The notes below the pieces were generated by a model, which saw only the letters and a list, made by a program, of their open reading frames with translations, did no database searches and was not told where the DNA came from. Below are positions 44,126 through 57,118 of a DNA stretch of 64,000 nucleotides, one piece after another. The DNA lies in contig JALGQZ010000003.1 of assembly GCA_023105745.1 (NCBI GenBank), positions 80,078,696 to 80,142,695 of the forward strand. Direction: 5' to 3'. The position numbers and the translations under genes are program-made. Numbering within the stretch: position 1 is the stretch's first letter; each line of letters begins with the position of its first letter. This DNA comes from Austropuccinia psidii. Its lineage: Eukaryota; Basidiomycota; Pucciniomycetes; Pucciniales; Sphaerophragmiaceae.

Positions 44126-45648
44126 TGTCACAACCATGGCAATTCACCTCCTTGGATCCCCATATGGCATATCAAGCCACAGTTCATTTATGGCCAATTG
44201 GCCATATCCATCACCAGTGGCCAATATGGCCACGTCATCATCTTATGGACCTTTTATGGCCATTTGTGTTTTTGGAGCCTTCATGGCCCTTTACCTCAAT
44301 CCAGAACCCATAGCGGCAATTTATGCCCAAATGGGTATTTCTGGTCATTTCCCTCAAAACCAGGGGAAATGGCCCAAATGGCTGTTTTTGGCCATTTGGG
44401 CTCATAATGCGCATTTGCGCATTTTTGCGCATTTTGCGCATTTTTGCGCATTTGCGCACTTTGCGCACTTTTGCGCATTTGCGCACTTTTTGCGCACTTT
44501 GCGCATTTGCGCATTTTTTGCGCACTTTGACGCAAAGTGTCCAAAAGACACTTTCCCGCCTTTTGGGCCAGTTTTTGGCTCAGAACCCAAAAGTGGCCAA
44601 AACCCCCAAAGGGCCCAGAAACACCTTCCAAGCTCTGAAGTCACCACAGCCATCCTTTTCCCCTCTGCCTTTCCATCTCAAGACCTTTGGACGTAATCTT
44701 CTTGTCAATGAACCAATATGCCACAAATGATGTTATACATCATTGTGCACCATTTTTCAACAGCAATTCACTGGTGGCAATATCAAATGGTCATTTCAGC
44801 ATTCCAACATCTCATCACGTCATCAAGGCACCCAATCATTCAGAGGAATCATCAAGGCTCAAGAGCAAGTGTTTCAGCGTCAAAGACCAATGACGCCATC
44901 AAGCAGTCATTGGTTATTCTCACTCCAAGTATTCCTTCCAATGGAATACTTTCAATTCATTCTCAAAAGTGTATTCAAGAGGCGGTGCCAAAAAGAAGTT
45001 GTCAAGTGTCAAAGCTCCACTCAATCCATCTTGGCAACCACATTCATTTCAATACAGTCTGGATCCACCAAGGACTGTATTTCATTTTCAAGCATGGGAA
45101 GTTCATTCAACCCAATTCAATTTCAATATTAGCCAGCTGTATCCATTCCCAAAACAATCAATACAGCCTCAAGGATCAATACAGATCAGTTTTCAGCCTG
45201 AAGAACTCAAGCTCCCAACTTTTCACATATACCGGCTACCCTTTTCACCCTGGGGGGTTTTTCCCCAGTTAATTAATATACTTTGATTTTATTTTATCTC
45301 TATTTTATTTTCATTTTAGTTAAGCAAATACTGATATTATTAAGTCAGTCATTTAGCACCTTTCTCTTTCTCTTTCTTCGCCTGTCAATCGATATTTGGT
45401 GGTCATATCCTTACTAATTCCATTATTCATTTTTGGCAGGTTGAAACAGTGATTAAGGACTTACTTGGTTGGCTCTTTGGCCATTTGGCTTCCTTTTCCT
45501 CTTTGCATCTCATCTTGTACCTGCATATCTTTTAGAGGAATTCATTCTTATTCTTTTTATTCTTTATTTCTTTTGGAGTCTTCCAAGTGAGTTCCCTGAT
45601 TGCTGAGTGCCAGGCCACTCTTGTATTTCCACTAGAGCCCCTGTGACA
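44126..45648 (+). repeat. 3' LTR of element B (1523 bp)
   Basis: Pairs with 36030-37552. Differences seen by eye include C/T near 44201 and G/A near 44800. Confidence 0.94.
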
Positions 45649-45653
45649 TGATG
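45649..45653 (+). repeat. Target-site duplication of element B, right copy (TGATG)
   Basis: Matches 36025-36029. Confidence 0.9.
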
Positions 45654-45922
45654 CTACCATAGTGAACATTTTGTTGTCCATGCTCCATGTGAAGAGGTCT
45701 TTCAGGAGTTTGTGTATTTGGAGGACCTGTTCTGCATCTGTCCAATCTCCTGGTTGGACTTCTGGGTTGAATTTGATTTGGAATAAGACCTTGGGTAGGA
45801 GTTCCCTGATGGTAAGTCCTTTGCTGGTCATTTGCTCCAGTTCTTCTTCCTCTGTGTCTTCTTGGCCAGTGTTCTGGTTGATTTCTTGGGAATCCAAGAT
45901 CTCTAAGAAGTGGAGGTGTCAT
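45654..45922 (-). pseudogene. gag: Element F gag N-terminus and overlapping ORF1 exon 2, upstream of insertion B
   Basis: The gag ATG is 45920-45922 (MTPPLLRDLGFPRNQPE), the same start context as E and equivalent to C. The overlapping frame, entered from the acceptor CTTCTTAG|AGATC at 45902, encodes WTDAEQVLQIHKLLKDLFTWSMDNK, conserved in C. Both frames run open into the B insertion and resume at 36029. Confidence 0.8.
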
Positions 45923-45983
45923 GTTAACAATGTTAAAAAATGACAGACAATAAAAAATGTTGTATTTTTCAAGGTTTATTTAC
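45903..45983 (-). other. Candidate 81-nt intron in element F ORF1
   Basis: AAAG|GTAAATAA at the donor and CTTCTTAG at the acceptor, with the same phase as C. It contains the gag AUG. If retained, ORF1 ends at once at the TAA in the donor. Confidence 0.6.
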
Positions 45984-46295
45984 CTTTAGCAGGCCCTTGT
46001 ACAAATTTATGATCTATACTCTTTGGTAATTTGCCTTTAGAGTTTACAACTGGGTTGATAACAGTGATTTTCTGTTTCTCAATTTGTTTTGGTGATCCAA
46101 CTGGTTTTGTTGGAGCTTTTCTGGGTTTTTTGGCCCTTGGCACGGCTATTGGTGTCCAATCTTTTGAGTTGATTGTCACTTCACTGTGTCTTTTCTGCTT
46201 GCCCTTGGTTTTTGGCAGCACCTCTCTGTCTTCTGAGGCTGTCACAGATGGATTTCCTTGTGACTGGGTTTCTAATGGAATATAGTCTTTTTCCA
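45984..46295 (-). CDS. Element F ORF1, candidate internal exon 1
   Basis: About 104 codons homologous to C 15298-15597: YIPLETQSQ, DWTPIA, a basic AKKPRKAP patch, INPVVNSKGKLPKS and FVQGPAKG. It opens at AATAG|TGGAAA and contains no AUG. Start codon unknown. Confidence 0.6.
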
Positions 46296-47103
46296 CTATT
46301 CAGAAAAGATATTTCAGATTGTATATCAGTATTTTATGATAAAACAAAATGATTATATTCAATTCTACTGTTATTTTTCAAAAATGATTAAGTATTTTAT
46401 GTTTTTTATTATTTTTATATGTTTTTATTGAAAAATAACAGTTTTTGAGTTTTTCACTTATGTTTTATAAGTGAAGACTGTAATATCCAAGTGTTTTGTG
46501 AATGATTCACTTGGATATTATTGTGTTTTTATATAAACACGTCAAATTTATTAAGTTATAATAAATTTGATTTGTTATTGTAACACTTGAGATTGATTTA
46601 AATATCAATTAATTACAAGTTTTCATGTCAATTTGAGTGATATCTTGTTTTAAAGGAAATATTTAATTAAAATATTCCTTATAAATAATAAAAAATTATT
46701 TTATTATTTATTAATCAATGTTTCTATATTAATTTTCACGCACTTTGGTGAAAAATAATAGTAAAATGAATAATATACTGTTTGTATATTATTATTTATA
46801 TTGAAATTTAAATAATACTGTTGTATTATTATTAAATTTCGTGGAAATTATTGCAATATAATAAAAAAGAGGATTTATACTCTTACTCTCAACAAAAATA
46901 TTTTGTAATATATATTTTTGGAGGAAAAAAAATTTGTGTATATAATATATGATGCTAAAAAAAATGATAATAATATAAAATAAAATAAATTAGAAATTTT
47001 ACTCCCTTTTAGTAAAATACCTTTTAAATAGCTGAATTTTTATGCCTAATTCAATTCAAAACACGTCCAATAAGGTTGAAAACCCACGGCCAGGCCCCCA
47101 AAG
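46296..47103 (-). other. Element F leader
   Basis: About 810 nt, AT-rich, no gene. Only one minus-strand ATG (46624-46626) occurs between the LTR and gag. The primer-binding region GGGGGCCTGGCCGT lies against the LTR. Confidence 0.7.
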
Positions 47104-48607
47104 TGTCAGGGTGAGTCTATGTAGTAGCTTATAAATAGTAAATACAAGCTAGCACTATGACTGTGACACGTCAAAATAAATAAAAATTAAGTCTTCAGGT
47201 CCTACCGCTACGTGGTAACAGTGGTGATGAGTCTATTGAGGACCTGGGTTGCAATGCTCTAATATCTTTGACTGTAAAGAAACACTACAATAATTATTTT
47301 CTAATTATATCTTTAATAAGAATTCTAAGGACACTACTGATTGATAATAGTTTTGTCACGTAAGAATAATGGTAATAAGATAAGATGATGGGTTTTCAAG
47401 GAAAAAACCCTTCTTTTTATATCTTTCAAGACTGTCAAGAGTTATTAACTCTTCACACGTCAGAGGAGTGAAAATTTTCACTCCAGTGGTCAGTCTGTGG
47501 TTCTGGATCCTCAATTATGACGTCAATATAGACAGAATTGTGGTTTTGAAACCACAAATGATCATTCTGGATCAAGACAGGGTGAAAAAACTTTTCACCT
47601 GCCACGTCAGCACTCGGATGACGCTGTTCTGGTGTCTGTATGATCAATATTAGTCATTCTGGGCGGGTTTAAGCTTTAAACAACCATTATTTTAAGTATC
47701 AAGACTGTACTGGTTGGTACAGGTTTGGTACAGACCAGTATTGGTCAAAATACTTCCAACCAAGATATCTTAGTCAGTTTTTGAGATATCAAGAAAACAA
47801 GAGCACAGAATTGAAGGGCTAGATGAGCTCTTCAACTTGGTATGCTTCTTGTTTACCCTTATTTCAAATAGCAAAAGGTATAAGGGTTTTAAGTTTTTGG
47901 ATGTAATTTTGTACATCAGTATGAGGCTTCAAAAACTTCCATGCCAGATATCTTCTCCAATTTGGAAGATATCTGTATTCTGATGATACAGTTTTGTAGG
48001 ACTTGATTAGCTCTACAGTTTGGTATATTACACTGTACAGTTGTATGGGTGTATGCCAAAGATACAGGGGTCTGTCTACTTTCTTGTTTTCAGAATATCT
48101 GTATTTTGGTTGTTAAACCTTTGAACCAAGATCCCTCAGTCAATTTAAGAGATACAGAGGTCTAAGGTGTCTCAAATTAAAGCTCTTGTTGAGATCTTTA
48201 ATTTGGTTATACTTTTGTACAGTTTTGTACAAGCCCTCTTTGACTTTCAGGGGGACTTGGTTTTGAAAGTAAAGGTTATATGGTATCTCCAGTTGTAGTG
48301 GTGTTACAACAACATGGATAATATCATTGTGTAGCTCTCTATGTGAGCTTCAAGAAAAATACCATTTTGGTATAGAATAACTTAAATATGCATAATTTAG
48401 ATGAGAGGTGAAAATAAGGGTTTTGACTTGTTTATTCTCCTCTAGGTTTCCTTATTCTGTTTGGATAAGGTTGGTGTTTAATTTAAGAGGATTGTTTTCC
48501 TCTTATTTATTACCTGTATTGACTATGTTTGTTCAATACTTGTCATACCATTATTTATAGTATGTTGGATGTCATGCTAGTGCTCTGTTTTGAGTCACAG
48601 GCTGACA
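47104..48607 (-). repeat. 5' LTR of element F (1504 bp)
   Basis: It is bounded by TGTCAG and CTGACA. TTTTTATATC on the plus strand near 47412 is the TATA-like box. No minus-strand ATG lies between it and the LTR inner end. Confidence 0.92.
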
Positions 48608-48612
48608 ATATG
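48608..48612 (+). repeat. Target-site duplication of element F, right copy (ATATG)
   Basis: Matches 28927-28931. Confidence 0.9.
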
Positions 48613-50964
48613 AAAATTTCCTTGAAAAAGTGTCATTTTGCATATAGTGAATTAAAAGCACTAGGACATGTGGTATCTGGACTTAGTCTAGGCATAGACA
48701 AAAATAAAGTAGCAGCAGTACTACTTAAACCAATGCCTCAAACCAAAAAAGAAATGCAATCATTTCTAGGATTTGCTGGTTACTATAGACAGCATAGAAA
48801 GGGCTTTGCAAAGATTGCTAAATCCTTGTATAAGCTATGTGACCAACAAACAGTCTATGAGATGACAGAAGAAAGAGTCAAGGCATATGAAGAATTGAAA
48901 AATTCCTTAACAAATGCCCCATTTCTTCTAATGCCAGATTGGAAACTACCCTTCAAACTGTACATTGATGCTTGTGGAGAAGGACTAGGTGCTGCACTTC
49001 ACCAAACACAAATTATCAATGATAAACCAGTGGAAGGACCAATTTGTTTCATTTCAAGGCAAATAAAGCCAACAGAAGCAAAGTATGGAGCAAGCCAAAT
49101 GAAATGCTTATGCCTAGTGTGGGCTTTAGAAAAACTGCATTATTATTTGGATGGCACAGTATTTGATGTAATCACAGATTTTAATGCTGTGAAATCACTA
49201 TTAAATATGAAGACTCCAAATAGACATATGCTGATATGGCAAATTGCTATCCAGGAATATAGAGGAAATATGACTATTGTTCATAAATCTGGAAATATTC
49301 ACAAAAATGCAGATGGTCTCAGCAGATGGGCTCTAGCAAATACCCCTGACAATCCAGCATGGGTACCACAAGAAGAGCACCATATAGAAGGAATATGTGT
49401 TACAGACATTGGCACAGAATTCTTTAACCAAGTTAAAGAAAGCTATAAGACAGACAAAAATTTCCATATCTTAAGCCAACTTCTAATGAAAGACTGCAAA
49501 GATCCATCACTTTCATCAAAACTAGATGAAATATGGAAAAAGGCATATGATGAAGGAAGATTTCACCTCCTTGATGGAATCCTTTACCATAGAACAAAAC
49601 ACACATGTGTTATGGCCTTAACAGACAGAACACTAATAAACACTATTTTACATGAGTGTCATGATAGTGTTGCATCTGGACATCTCTCAGAAGATAGGAC
49701 ACTAGAGAGGGTGAAAACCTGCTCTTGGTGGCCAAATTGGAAGAAAGATGTTGCAGAGTACTGCCAAACCTGTGACAGATGTCAAAAAGCCAACAGAGCC
49801 ACAGGAAAGACATTTGGAATGATGATCCAAATCCAAGAACCAAAATCCCCATGGGAAATAAATCATATGGATTGGGTAACAGCCTTACCTCCAGGAGGAA
49901 ACAGGAGTTATAATGCATGCCTAGTGTTAGTTGACAGGTACAGTAAAACCCCCATGTTCTTACCATGTCATAAAGATGACACAGCTATGGATACAGCCAT
50001 AATGATATGGAATAAAGTCATTAGCCACACAGGCTTATTCCAAAATATTATAAGTGACAGAGACCCAAAGTTCACTTCAGCATTATGGACAAATCTCCAT
50101 AACTTGTTTGGGACAAAGTTATCATTCTCAACAGCTTATCATCCTCAAACTGATGGTTTAGCAGAAAGGATGATACAGACCCTAGAGGATATGATCAGAA
50201 GATTCTGTGCTTATGGGCTAGAATTCAAAGATTCTGATGGTTTTACCCATGATTGGTGTACACTAATACCAGCACTTGAACTGGCATATAAGACATCAAT
50301 CCATTCTTCTACTGGAAAAACACCAGCAATGCTAGAGAAAGGTTGGAATCCATGACTTCCTTATGATACCCTCAAAAAGGACTTAGTGGATATACATCCA
50401 ACAGCAAGCAGTTTCAAGATAATGCTTGACAAAGCAAGACACCATGCAAACAGATGCATGCAAGACTCTTTTAAATATGCAAAAGAAAGATGGGATAAAA
50501 GTCATAAGCCACCTGATTTCAAAATAGGAGACTTGGTCTTAGTATCAACCCTTAATTTCAATAACATAAAAGGCCCTAAGAAATTGAAAGATTCCTTTGC
50601 AGGACCATTTATGATAAAGGCATTTCATGGACCCAATGCTGTGCAATTAGAACTCACAGGTGAACTAATGAACAAACACCCAGCTTTCCATGTAAGTCTG
50701 ATAAAACCTTACAGTCCAAGTGACAAGGAGTTATTTCCACTAAGAAATAAACCCCCACTTGAGATTCCCCCCTTGGAAGAAGGAGAGGAAAAGAAAATAG
50801 TAAAAGTCCTTAAAGAAAGAAGGACAAGAAACAAAAAAGAAAGGGAATACCTTGTAAGGTATAGAAATTCAACTCAAGAAGATGAATGGCTACTTGAGAA
50901 AGATATAACAAATGCTGATAAACTACTAAGAAGGTTCAGACATGAAAGAAAGCCTGAAAAATAA
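48613..50964 (+). pseudogene. pol: Element D Pol: end of RT, RNase H, integrase, tail
   Basis: The D frame resumes after F with KISLKKCHF and [11 protein letters not shown] (RT thumb). RNase H has [13 protein letters not shown]. The integrase finger HECHDS...CDRCQKAN is complete, and the core has [17 protein letters not shown] and TDGLAERM. One TGA at 50353-50355 interrupts it after the core. The last part has FAGPF and a chromodomain-like REYLVRYRN..DEWLLEKD tail. It ends TAA 50962-50964. Confidence 0.9.
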
Positions 50965-51081
50965 AAAGTTAAGCATTATTGAGCTTCAAGAATAACAAAG
51001 TCTATTGAAGAGGTAGGACAGTGGATGATACCCTAATCACATATATCAGATTTTGGTACAATCTTTTTTGGTGGTAGGGAA

Positions 51082-53107
51082 TGTGAGCCTTTGAGATATG
51101 ACCACATACCCAATAAGGTGACGAAAAAGACTAAGAATAATCATACCTTTAATATAATTATATTAAAATTACTTAGAATAACTATACATTAAAAATAATT
51201 ACTTAAATATACAAAAAATACCATAAATTGGTGCAAAAATTGGTTTAACTTAAAAACCAATGAATCAACATGTAAAATACATTATACCATTGGATTCCTC
51301 ATGGAAAAATACACATATACCATTTTTATGGCATATCTGTAAAGTCAATATTTAATGAATTATAAGGTATAATACCTTATAAAAACCATAAAACCCTATT
51401 TATCTCAGGAACTAATTGAACAACATGTGAAATAAATTGAACCAGTGGATTCCCCACAAAAATCCACACATAAAGCAATTAATAAGCTAATTTCCAAGGT
51501 CAATACGTAAGGAATTATCCTGAATATATGCACTTTTTTGGTCAACGCATATATTCAAGGATCATAGCTAATATCTCCTAAACTATACATGATAGAATGA
51601 TGAACCAAGAATAAAGCTACCACGTAATTACTGTAAGAACACATATATGAACTTTATTTTACAAATTATAAACAAGGTTAAAACCTATGGTGAAATATTG
51701 ATAAAAATCAACAGAGCTGTTGACCACTTTGTTGTGAAAGTAGTCCAAACTTAAAAAAAAGTATACAGTTGGATTTTAATAGTTCATTTGTGAAGAATGA
51801 TGTAATATTTATTATTAAATTCAGGGTATAACCCCCTGAAATCAAGGTTTGAAGTTTAAAATATTGAATTTCGACAGAAAAGATGAGTTACAAGAAAAAT
51901 CATCAAAATTAGAGTTTTGATGATGTAATAAAAAGCTCTTGGCAGCATAATAAGGTTATTCCAGGCTATCAGAATTCACTCTCTGAATTGCTGTAGCGTG
52001 TAAATCTCAAAAGGTATTGAAGATCAAAGTTTGAGCTTAAATTGAGCAGTTATGATCACCTACTGTAACCTTAAATTAAGTTTAACAGTCATAAGAGTGA
52101 TAAAATTAGTGAATACTATTAGTTTATGATTAGAAACTAATAAAATCCACGAAATTTGGGGTTCTGCCAAGCCTCTGATGTCATCAAACTTAGAGTTATA
52201 GTGATAACTCTAAATAATGGTGTAATAATGATGTAATATGGTTTGATCATGATGTAATCACCCTCAAACCTTAAAATATTGATCAATTCCAGTGGATATG
52301 ATCAGTACACGTCTACTAGAAGCCTTTTGGACTCTAGGAGGGAGGTATTTACTATAAATAGAGCTCTTTTCACTCTATTTTCCCCTCAGACGCATCAAAA
52401 ACATTAAATCAATTAAATCAAAGGTAATTTCTTTATTCTTTATATATAAAAACATTATATTATTAAAGACCAAAGACCACCTTGCTATAATCATCTATTT
52501 TGACGTGATTAAATCATTTATTTAATTGTTTTTGTTAAAAATCTCTCTAAAACTCATTTCCACGTAAAAATCCAGAATAGCTTGTAATTTTCTTTATTTT
52601 TATTGTAAATACAATTTGAAAAAGTTGTATTTATATTTTTTGGCATAAAATACTTCAAAATTATTATATTAAGTGTTAAAAGTAGGTTATTTTCTCTTAT
52701 TATAATAATTTCTCTATTATTACTCTCTTAATAATTCTTTAATTAATATAAATAGTATTTATATTAATTCATAACTTTAATATTAGTAATATTATTGTTA
52801 TTAATTGTTTTTTATTAATAAAAAACAATTTTTTACGCCTTTATTATTTGTTGGTAACAATAATAAAGAGCTTATTAAATATATTAATTATTTTATATTA
52901 ATATATTTATTTATTATATTATATTTTCATAATATAAATTATATTATTATATTTATTTAATAATATAATTATTTTACGCCATAATAATAATAATTATTTA
53001 TTATTATTATATTTTTAATCTTATTTATTCAATTTATAAGGACATTCAGAGTACAATAAGTCATAAATTAGTAATTTTTACTTATTGTTTCATAGTCAAA
53101 CCTTACA
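51082..53107 (+). repeat. 3' LTR of element D (about 2.0 kb)
   Basis: The start TGTGAGCC follows a purine tract GGTGGTAGGGAA. The end CATAGTCAAACCTTACA aligns with the sense end of the C LTR (CATAGACTCAGCCTGACA). ACTATAAATA at 52351-52360 is a TATA box. From there to the end I see no ATG on the plus strand (about 750 nt). There is no second copy in the window, so the boundaries are inferred from homology. Confidence 0.7.
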
Positions 53108-54393
53108 GTATATCTCAACTGCATCCCTTTGATGCACCTTGTTGGACAGCTCTGCCTAACTATGGCACAGATGCGGGTGTAATCCAAGCTAATGAAAGTG
53201 GGTCATAATGGAATGACTTAATATTTGGGTCATACACAAACAGTGCATTCACTCCGGTGCCATTGTCGGGGCAAACTTTGACTGGCTGCACTTGTTCATT
53301 GCGCGTGCTCATTGGCGGGCAGCAACACGCTTTCATACGCACCCCCCGACGGGTCATATGCAGGCAGCTTTCATATGCCTGGAAGAAATTTTACTGCCAG
53401 TCTTCCGACTGGCTTCTTTCTTGCTTGGGTGGTCAGCTTGACTGCAGATGCTCACCCGCTCGCGCATGGAAACCTGAGGCCAATCAGTGTGGATTTGCTT
53501 CAGCCTCATCCGCATTAGAATAATCCCGGTCTATGATTGCTGAGGCTGGTTATGTTTGCGTGGGGATCTCCCACCGCGCGTCATTTTCTGCACGTTCTCA
53601 CGTGCCCCGCGCATGTTGTGGCCCCTGGCTTGCAGCCAAAAATTCCCTTGGGGGGGTTGCCTCTTTTGCCGTAGTTTTGTACATGCGTGAGGCAAAGACC
53701 CTGATTCCAATCTTGGTGGATTAGTACCCGCCTCAAACGCAATAGGGGCTAATGTATATGTGTATTATGGTTCACAGCCAGCGCCCCCTTTGATCATGCC
53801 ACACATTCCCCCCTGGAAGCCCAGTAGGAATCAGTCAGCAAAAAACTTCAGAAAAAACCAAGCTCATGTTTGGTGGCACGCCACAAAACATATCGAACCC
53901 ACCCACACACAAACATCCCCACAGTGAGATTGCCCTTTGAAACCGCCAAAATTTCTCAGTAGGTCCCTGTGCGACAACTAACCTGGGGAAGATACGCTCA
54001 TTGTTTGCTGTCACACCAGCAAAAATGGCTGCATACCTCTAATATGCCCCTCCACAATAAGTTGCTACAACCCACCCAATTTTGGATATGCTAATGTCAA
54101 CCTTGTTCCACCAAAGGTTGCATAACTTGCTGCAGATCCAGAAGTCATATTGGTGCACCCACATTTTTGCCACCTTTCCTTGATATATGCCCCAAATCGG
54201 ATATGAAAATTATGAGCCCATGAGGCCCACCTCCATCAAGACCATGCACTTAACCACAGGCCATCCCCCCTTGATCCCATGGCTTCCTCTCATATAAGTT
54301 CCCCACCTGTGCTTATTTGTCTTCATTCCCTTCAGCTACCCGTTCCTGATCATATAATTTCCAGCTTTCCCCAAATAATTCATAATAGCCATC
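53108..54393. other. Unassigned GC-richer DNA right of element D
   Basis: 53108-53760 is clearly GC-richer than the elements and shows short coding-like pieces in different frames (GTDAGVIQANESG; SYAPPDGSYAGSFHMPGRNF), suggesting a frameshifted gene remnant. I recognise no family. 53760-54393 holds nothing I can name and probably includes the region upstream of the SNF2 pseudogene. Confidence 0.4.
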
Positions 54394-56781
54394 ATGTCAA
54401 CCCCTTCACAACCACTTTGCATTGGGATGATTAATATTTTTATTCAAATAAATAGTGATATAACGCTAAATCCTGAGAATTCCGACTTAGCTCCTTGGAT
54501 TATCCTATGGCACAATCAACACAACATATTTGTATATCTCCCCAATAACCAGCGTGCTATTGGCTCTCTCCCTGGAACCATTTCCAAAACGTTGATACCA
54601 TTCCTTGGGGCACCAAAAGCTTTCATGCACTGTGGTCCTGGTGGTGCATGGATTGAAAATTACCAATCCAATCCTACTCAAATATTATTTGTTGAGGGAG
54701 TATTTATGACTGATGCAAATGATCCATCCTCATCTCAGAAACCCAATCTAGCATTGATGTTCTTCACATGGTATCCAAACATTCTATTCATAATGGAAAG
54801 CTTTTGAACACAAGATTTCAAGCTTAAAATTCCCAAAGAATATGACTGTAATACTCATAGTCAATTTCAACTCTTTACTCCGACATTTCCCGCTTCAAAC
54901 TTGACACCAGCTTCATATCCTGCTGTTTCATAATTGATTCCAAATCAAAAACTGATAAAATTACCCAGTGGATCAGACCTCCCCATGATGTCCCTGCCCC
55001 ATTCCATTATTCAAACCCCCCTCCTTCCTCATCAAACAACCATACTAGCTTTTCTCTGCGATCTAGAAATCCCCAATGGCCACCCAGCCCATAACCTTTG
55101 GGCCACCTCACCCCCAGGATCCACTTTTAATGCCAGGCACATCATTACAAACAAGGTCGTTAGCTCATTTGGATCCCTTTTGACCAATACCCCTCTTGGA
55201 GGACTTCTCGCAGATGATATGAGATTAGGTAAAACCATTCAGGCCATTTCTCTAATTGGTACCTCCAAGGAGCGGATGATTGCAAATCCCCATGATCATC
55301 TTCCCCCCTCGGTTAATTACCAACTGGCAATCAGAAATATCCAAGCACGCTCAGGCTGGAGCGCTGCATGCCAAAAGCTACCATGGTCCCACTCGTCACT
55401 CATTATCCGAGGCCGACATCTTAAAATATGATATCATCATCACTTCTTAAAATACTATCACCCAAGAATTTAAGCAAACTAATACCTCTACATAATTCAT
55501 TTTTCAAATCAATTGGCGTTGTATAATTTTGGATGAATTACAGTGAGTGTCTGAGCTTAAATGATTCAAATTACCTTGTATATCCAATAAACCTTCCCCC
55601 ATCTTATAGCTATATTCTCTCTCAATACACTGCCACTCACCATGCCATTAATAGCCCCCTTTCATCCCGTCCAATATGTTTAACGGGCACACCTATTCAG
55701 AACACCATTTATGACCTTTTGGGCAAAATATCATTCATCACTCAACCCCAGAGCTCCAATCAAGATAACTGGTCACCATTCATCCTGAGTAGTCTTTCCA
55801 AAGGTTGCAATGATATTTTGCATTTGGCATTGCAGCCCTTAAGTCTGCGCCGCACCAAAACCACACATCTTGAATCCCTCCCCACTATTAGCCATCATTA
55901 TGAGCTGCTCCCACTCAACCCAACCATGCAGCAAGAATATTCCACATTATATGAAGAATTCCTATCATCCAAAAGCAAAGGACCAGAAGAATTTTTCAGA
56001 AATATTAATAAGCTTCAAATATGCTTTAAGCATCACATCATGCTTAACACAATTGCGGAGGCGGACTTGGAAGACCATGAGGGCAGGAGCACTCAGGATA
56101 ATTCCTCAACAATCACATGAACCATTGTGGATGTGGAAACATGCATGATGAGTAGTAAAATTGCACACCTCCTACGAAGCTCAATGAAGAACAAACAAAC
56201 AAACAAGGTGTGGTCCAACCAAATCGGTGGCTTATACCTAATGGACCAAATTTCTTGCTTTGTGAGTTAATTCTAATATGCATCTATTACCAATTGAATC
56301 CATCTGACTGTTTTTTATTGTAGAATTGGTATTGCACTTGCCCATCACTCTATCCTTTCAGCACAAATTGATGGAACAATTACAGCACAAGTGCAGGGAA
56401 AGGCACTGGAGAATTTCTTCAATAATCCTGAATGTGAAGTACTGATTGCATTCATTGCCGCAGCTGGAACTGGCCTCAATATAACTTGTGCTAATATTGT
56501 CTATTTAATGGTGAGGGGAACCCCAAAATTCTACCCTGATTTTTGGAACCTGACATCCACATTTCCAGGAGCCCAATTGGAACCCAGCCATTGAGGCTTA
56601 GGCTGTTGATTGACTCCATCGTATTGGCCAAAAACAACCTGTAAAGGTCATCCATTATATCACTCCTCATTCAGTTGAGGTCAACATGCGCAAGGTACCT
56701 TTCAAGATCATCTTTGACCCTGATTGTATTGCTATTCTAAAATCCTTCCTTATGGGAATGCCATATTCCAATCACCAATAG
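54394..56781 (+). pseudogene. SNF2-family (Rad5/Rad16-like) helicase pseudogene
   Basis: SNF2 proteins use ATP to remodel chromatin. Motif I is GGLLADDMRLGKTIQA (usual DMGLGKT changed to DMRLGKT). Motif II appears as IILDEL near 55530. Motif III is ICLTGTPIQN near 55675, followed by SLRRTKTTHLESLP. A helicase-C part has AAAGTGLNITCANIVYLM (56456-56510) and HRIGQ near 56620. Two introns look real: 56262-56323 (GTGAGT..TTGTAG) and 56511-56568 (GTGAGG..TTCCAG), the second joining YLM to EPNWNPA. Stops at 54805-54807, 54930-54932 and about 55429, a shift near 55380, more stops in 55440-55560 and two in the last motif show it is dead. The N-terminal 54394-54807 part is in the same frame but unrecognised. 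Confidence 0.8.
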
Positions 56782-57118
56782 GTCGAAGAAAAGAAAAATT
56801 ATTAACTGCATGAGCCTTACTGCTATTATATAATTTGCATTTGACCAAGTTGATAACACCTTCTCACCCTAGCACAGGTCCACAATGATGAAAACCATGA
56901 GCTGGATTGAGCTCCTTCAATATTTCCTCAATAAAAATGAGCAATAGAGTATTATTTCTAAGGGAGACGGTGATACATTCCAGCTCATATTGTCTATACT
57001 CTGACATATTTAGAAAGTTGTTGCATCTTTAAGAAATAATAATCAGATTGTATTACACCTGCACAAATAATTCACAAAATGTTAATTTGTAACGGTGCTA
57101 TACATTTATATTACTAAA
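56782..57118. other. Spacer between two pseudogenes
   Basis: About 340 nt, AT-rich. I see nothing in it. Confidence 0.5.

Larger units (their letters stand above)
36030..45648 (+). mobile_element. Element B: young lineage-1 chromovirus-type element
   Basis: It is 9619 bp with 1523-bp LTRs that differ at about five positions by eye, and the TGATG duplication. gag is intact. pol has a nonsense codon in the integrase finger and a lost catalytic Asp. It lies on the opposite strand to its host F. Confidence 0.95.
28932..48607 (-). mobile_element. Element F: lineage-2 element carrying insertion B
   Basis: It has two 1504-bp LTRs (28932-30435 and 47104-48607), the ATATG duplication, and minus-strand order leader, ORF1, gag, pol. 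B (9619 bp plus a 5-bp duplication) interrupts gag. pol has a frameshift and two stops. Net length without B is about 10.05 kb. By eye the LTRs differ at about 20-25 positions. Confidence 0.93.
17633..53107 (+). mobile_element. Element D: oldest lineage-2 element, split into three parts by E and F
   Basis: D is present at 17633-20489, 28081-28931 and 48608-53107. Removing E and F with one copy of each 5-bp duplication restores one continuous reading order: ORF1, gag, protease, RT, RNase H, integrase, 3' LTR. The frame arithmetic agrees across both gaps. The 5' LTR is outside the window because C inserted in the primer-binding region. The coding frame has at least five stops and several active-site changes, so D is dead. 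Confidence 0.9.

Noticed and set aside
44126..45648. Possible solo LTR
   Set aside because: It pairs with 36030-37552 around a full internal region and shared TGATG duplication, so it is the 3' LTR of B.
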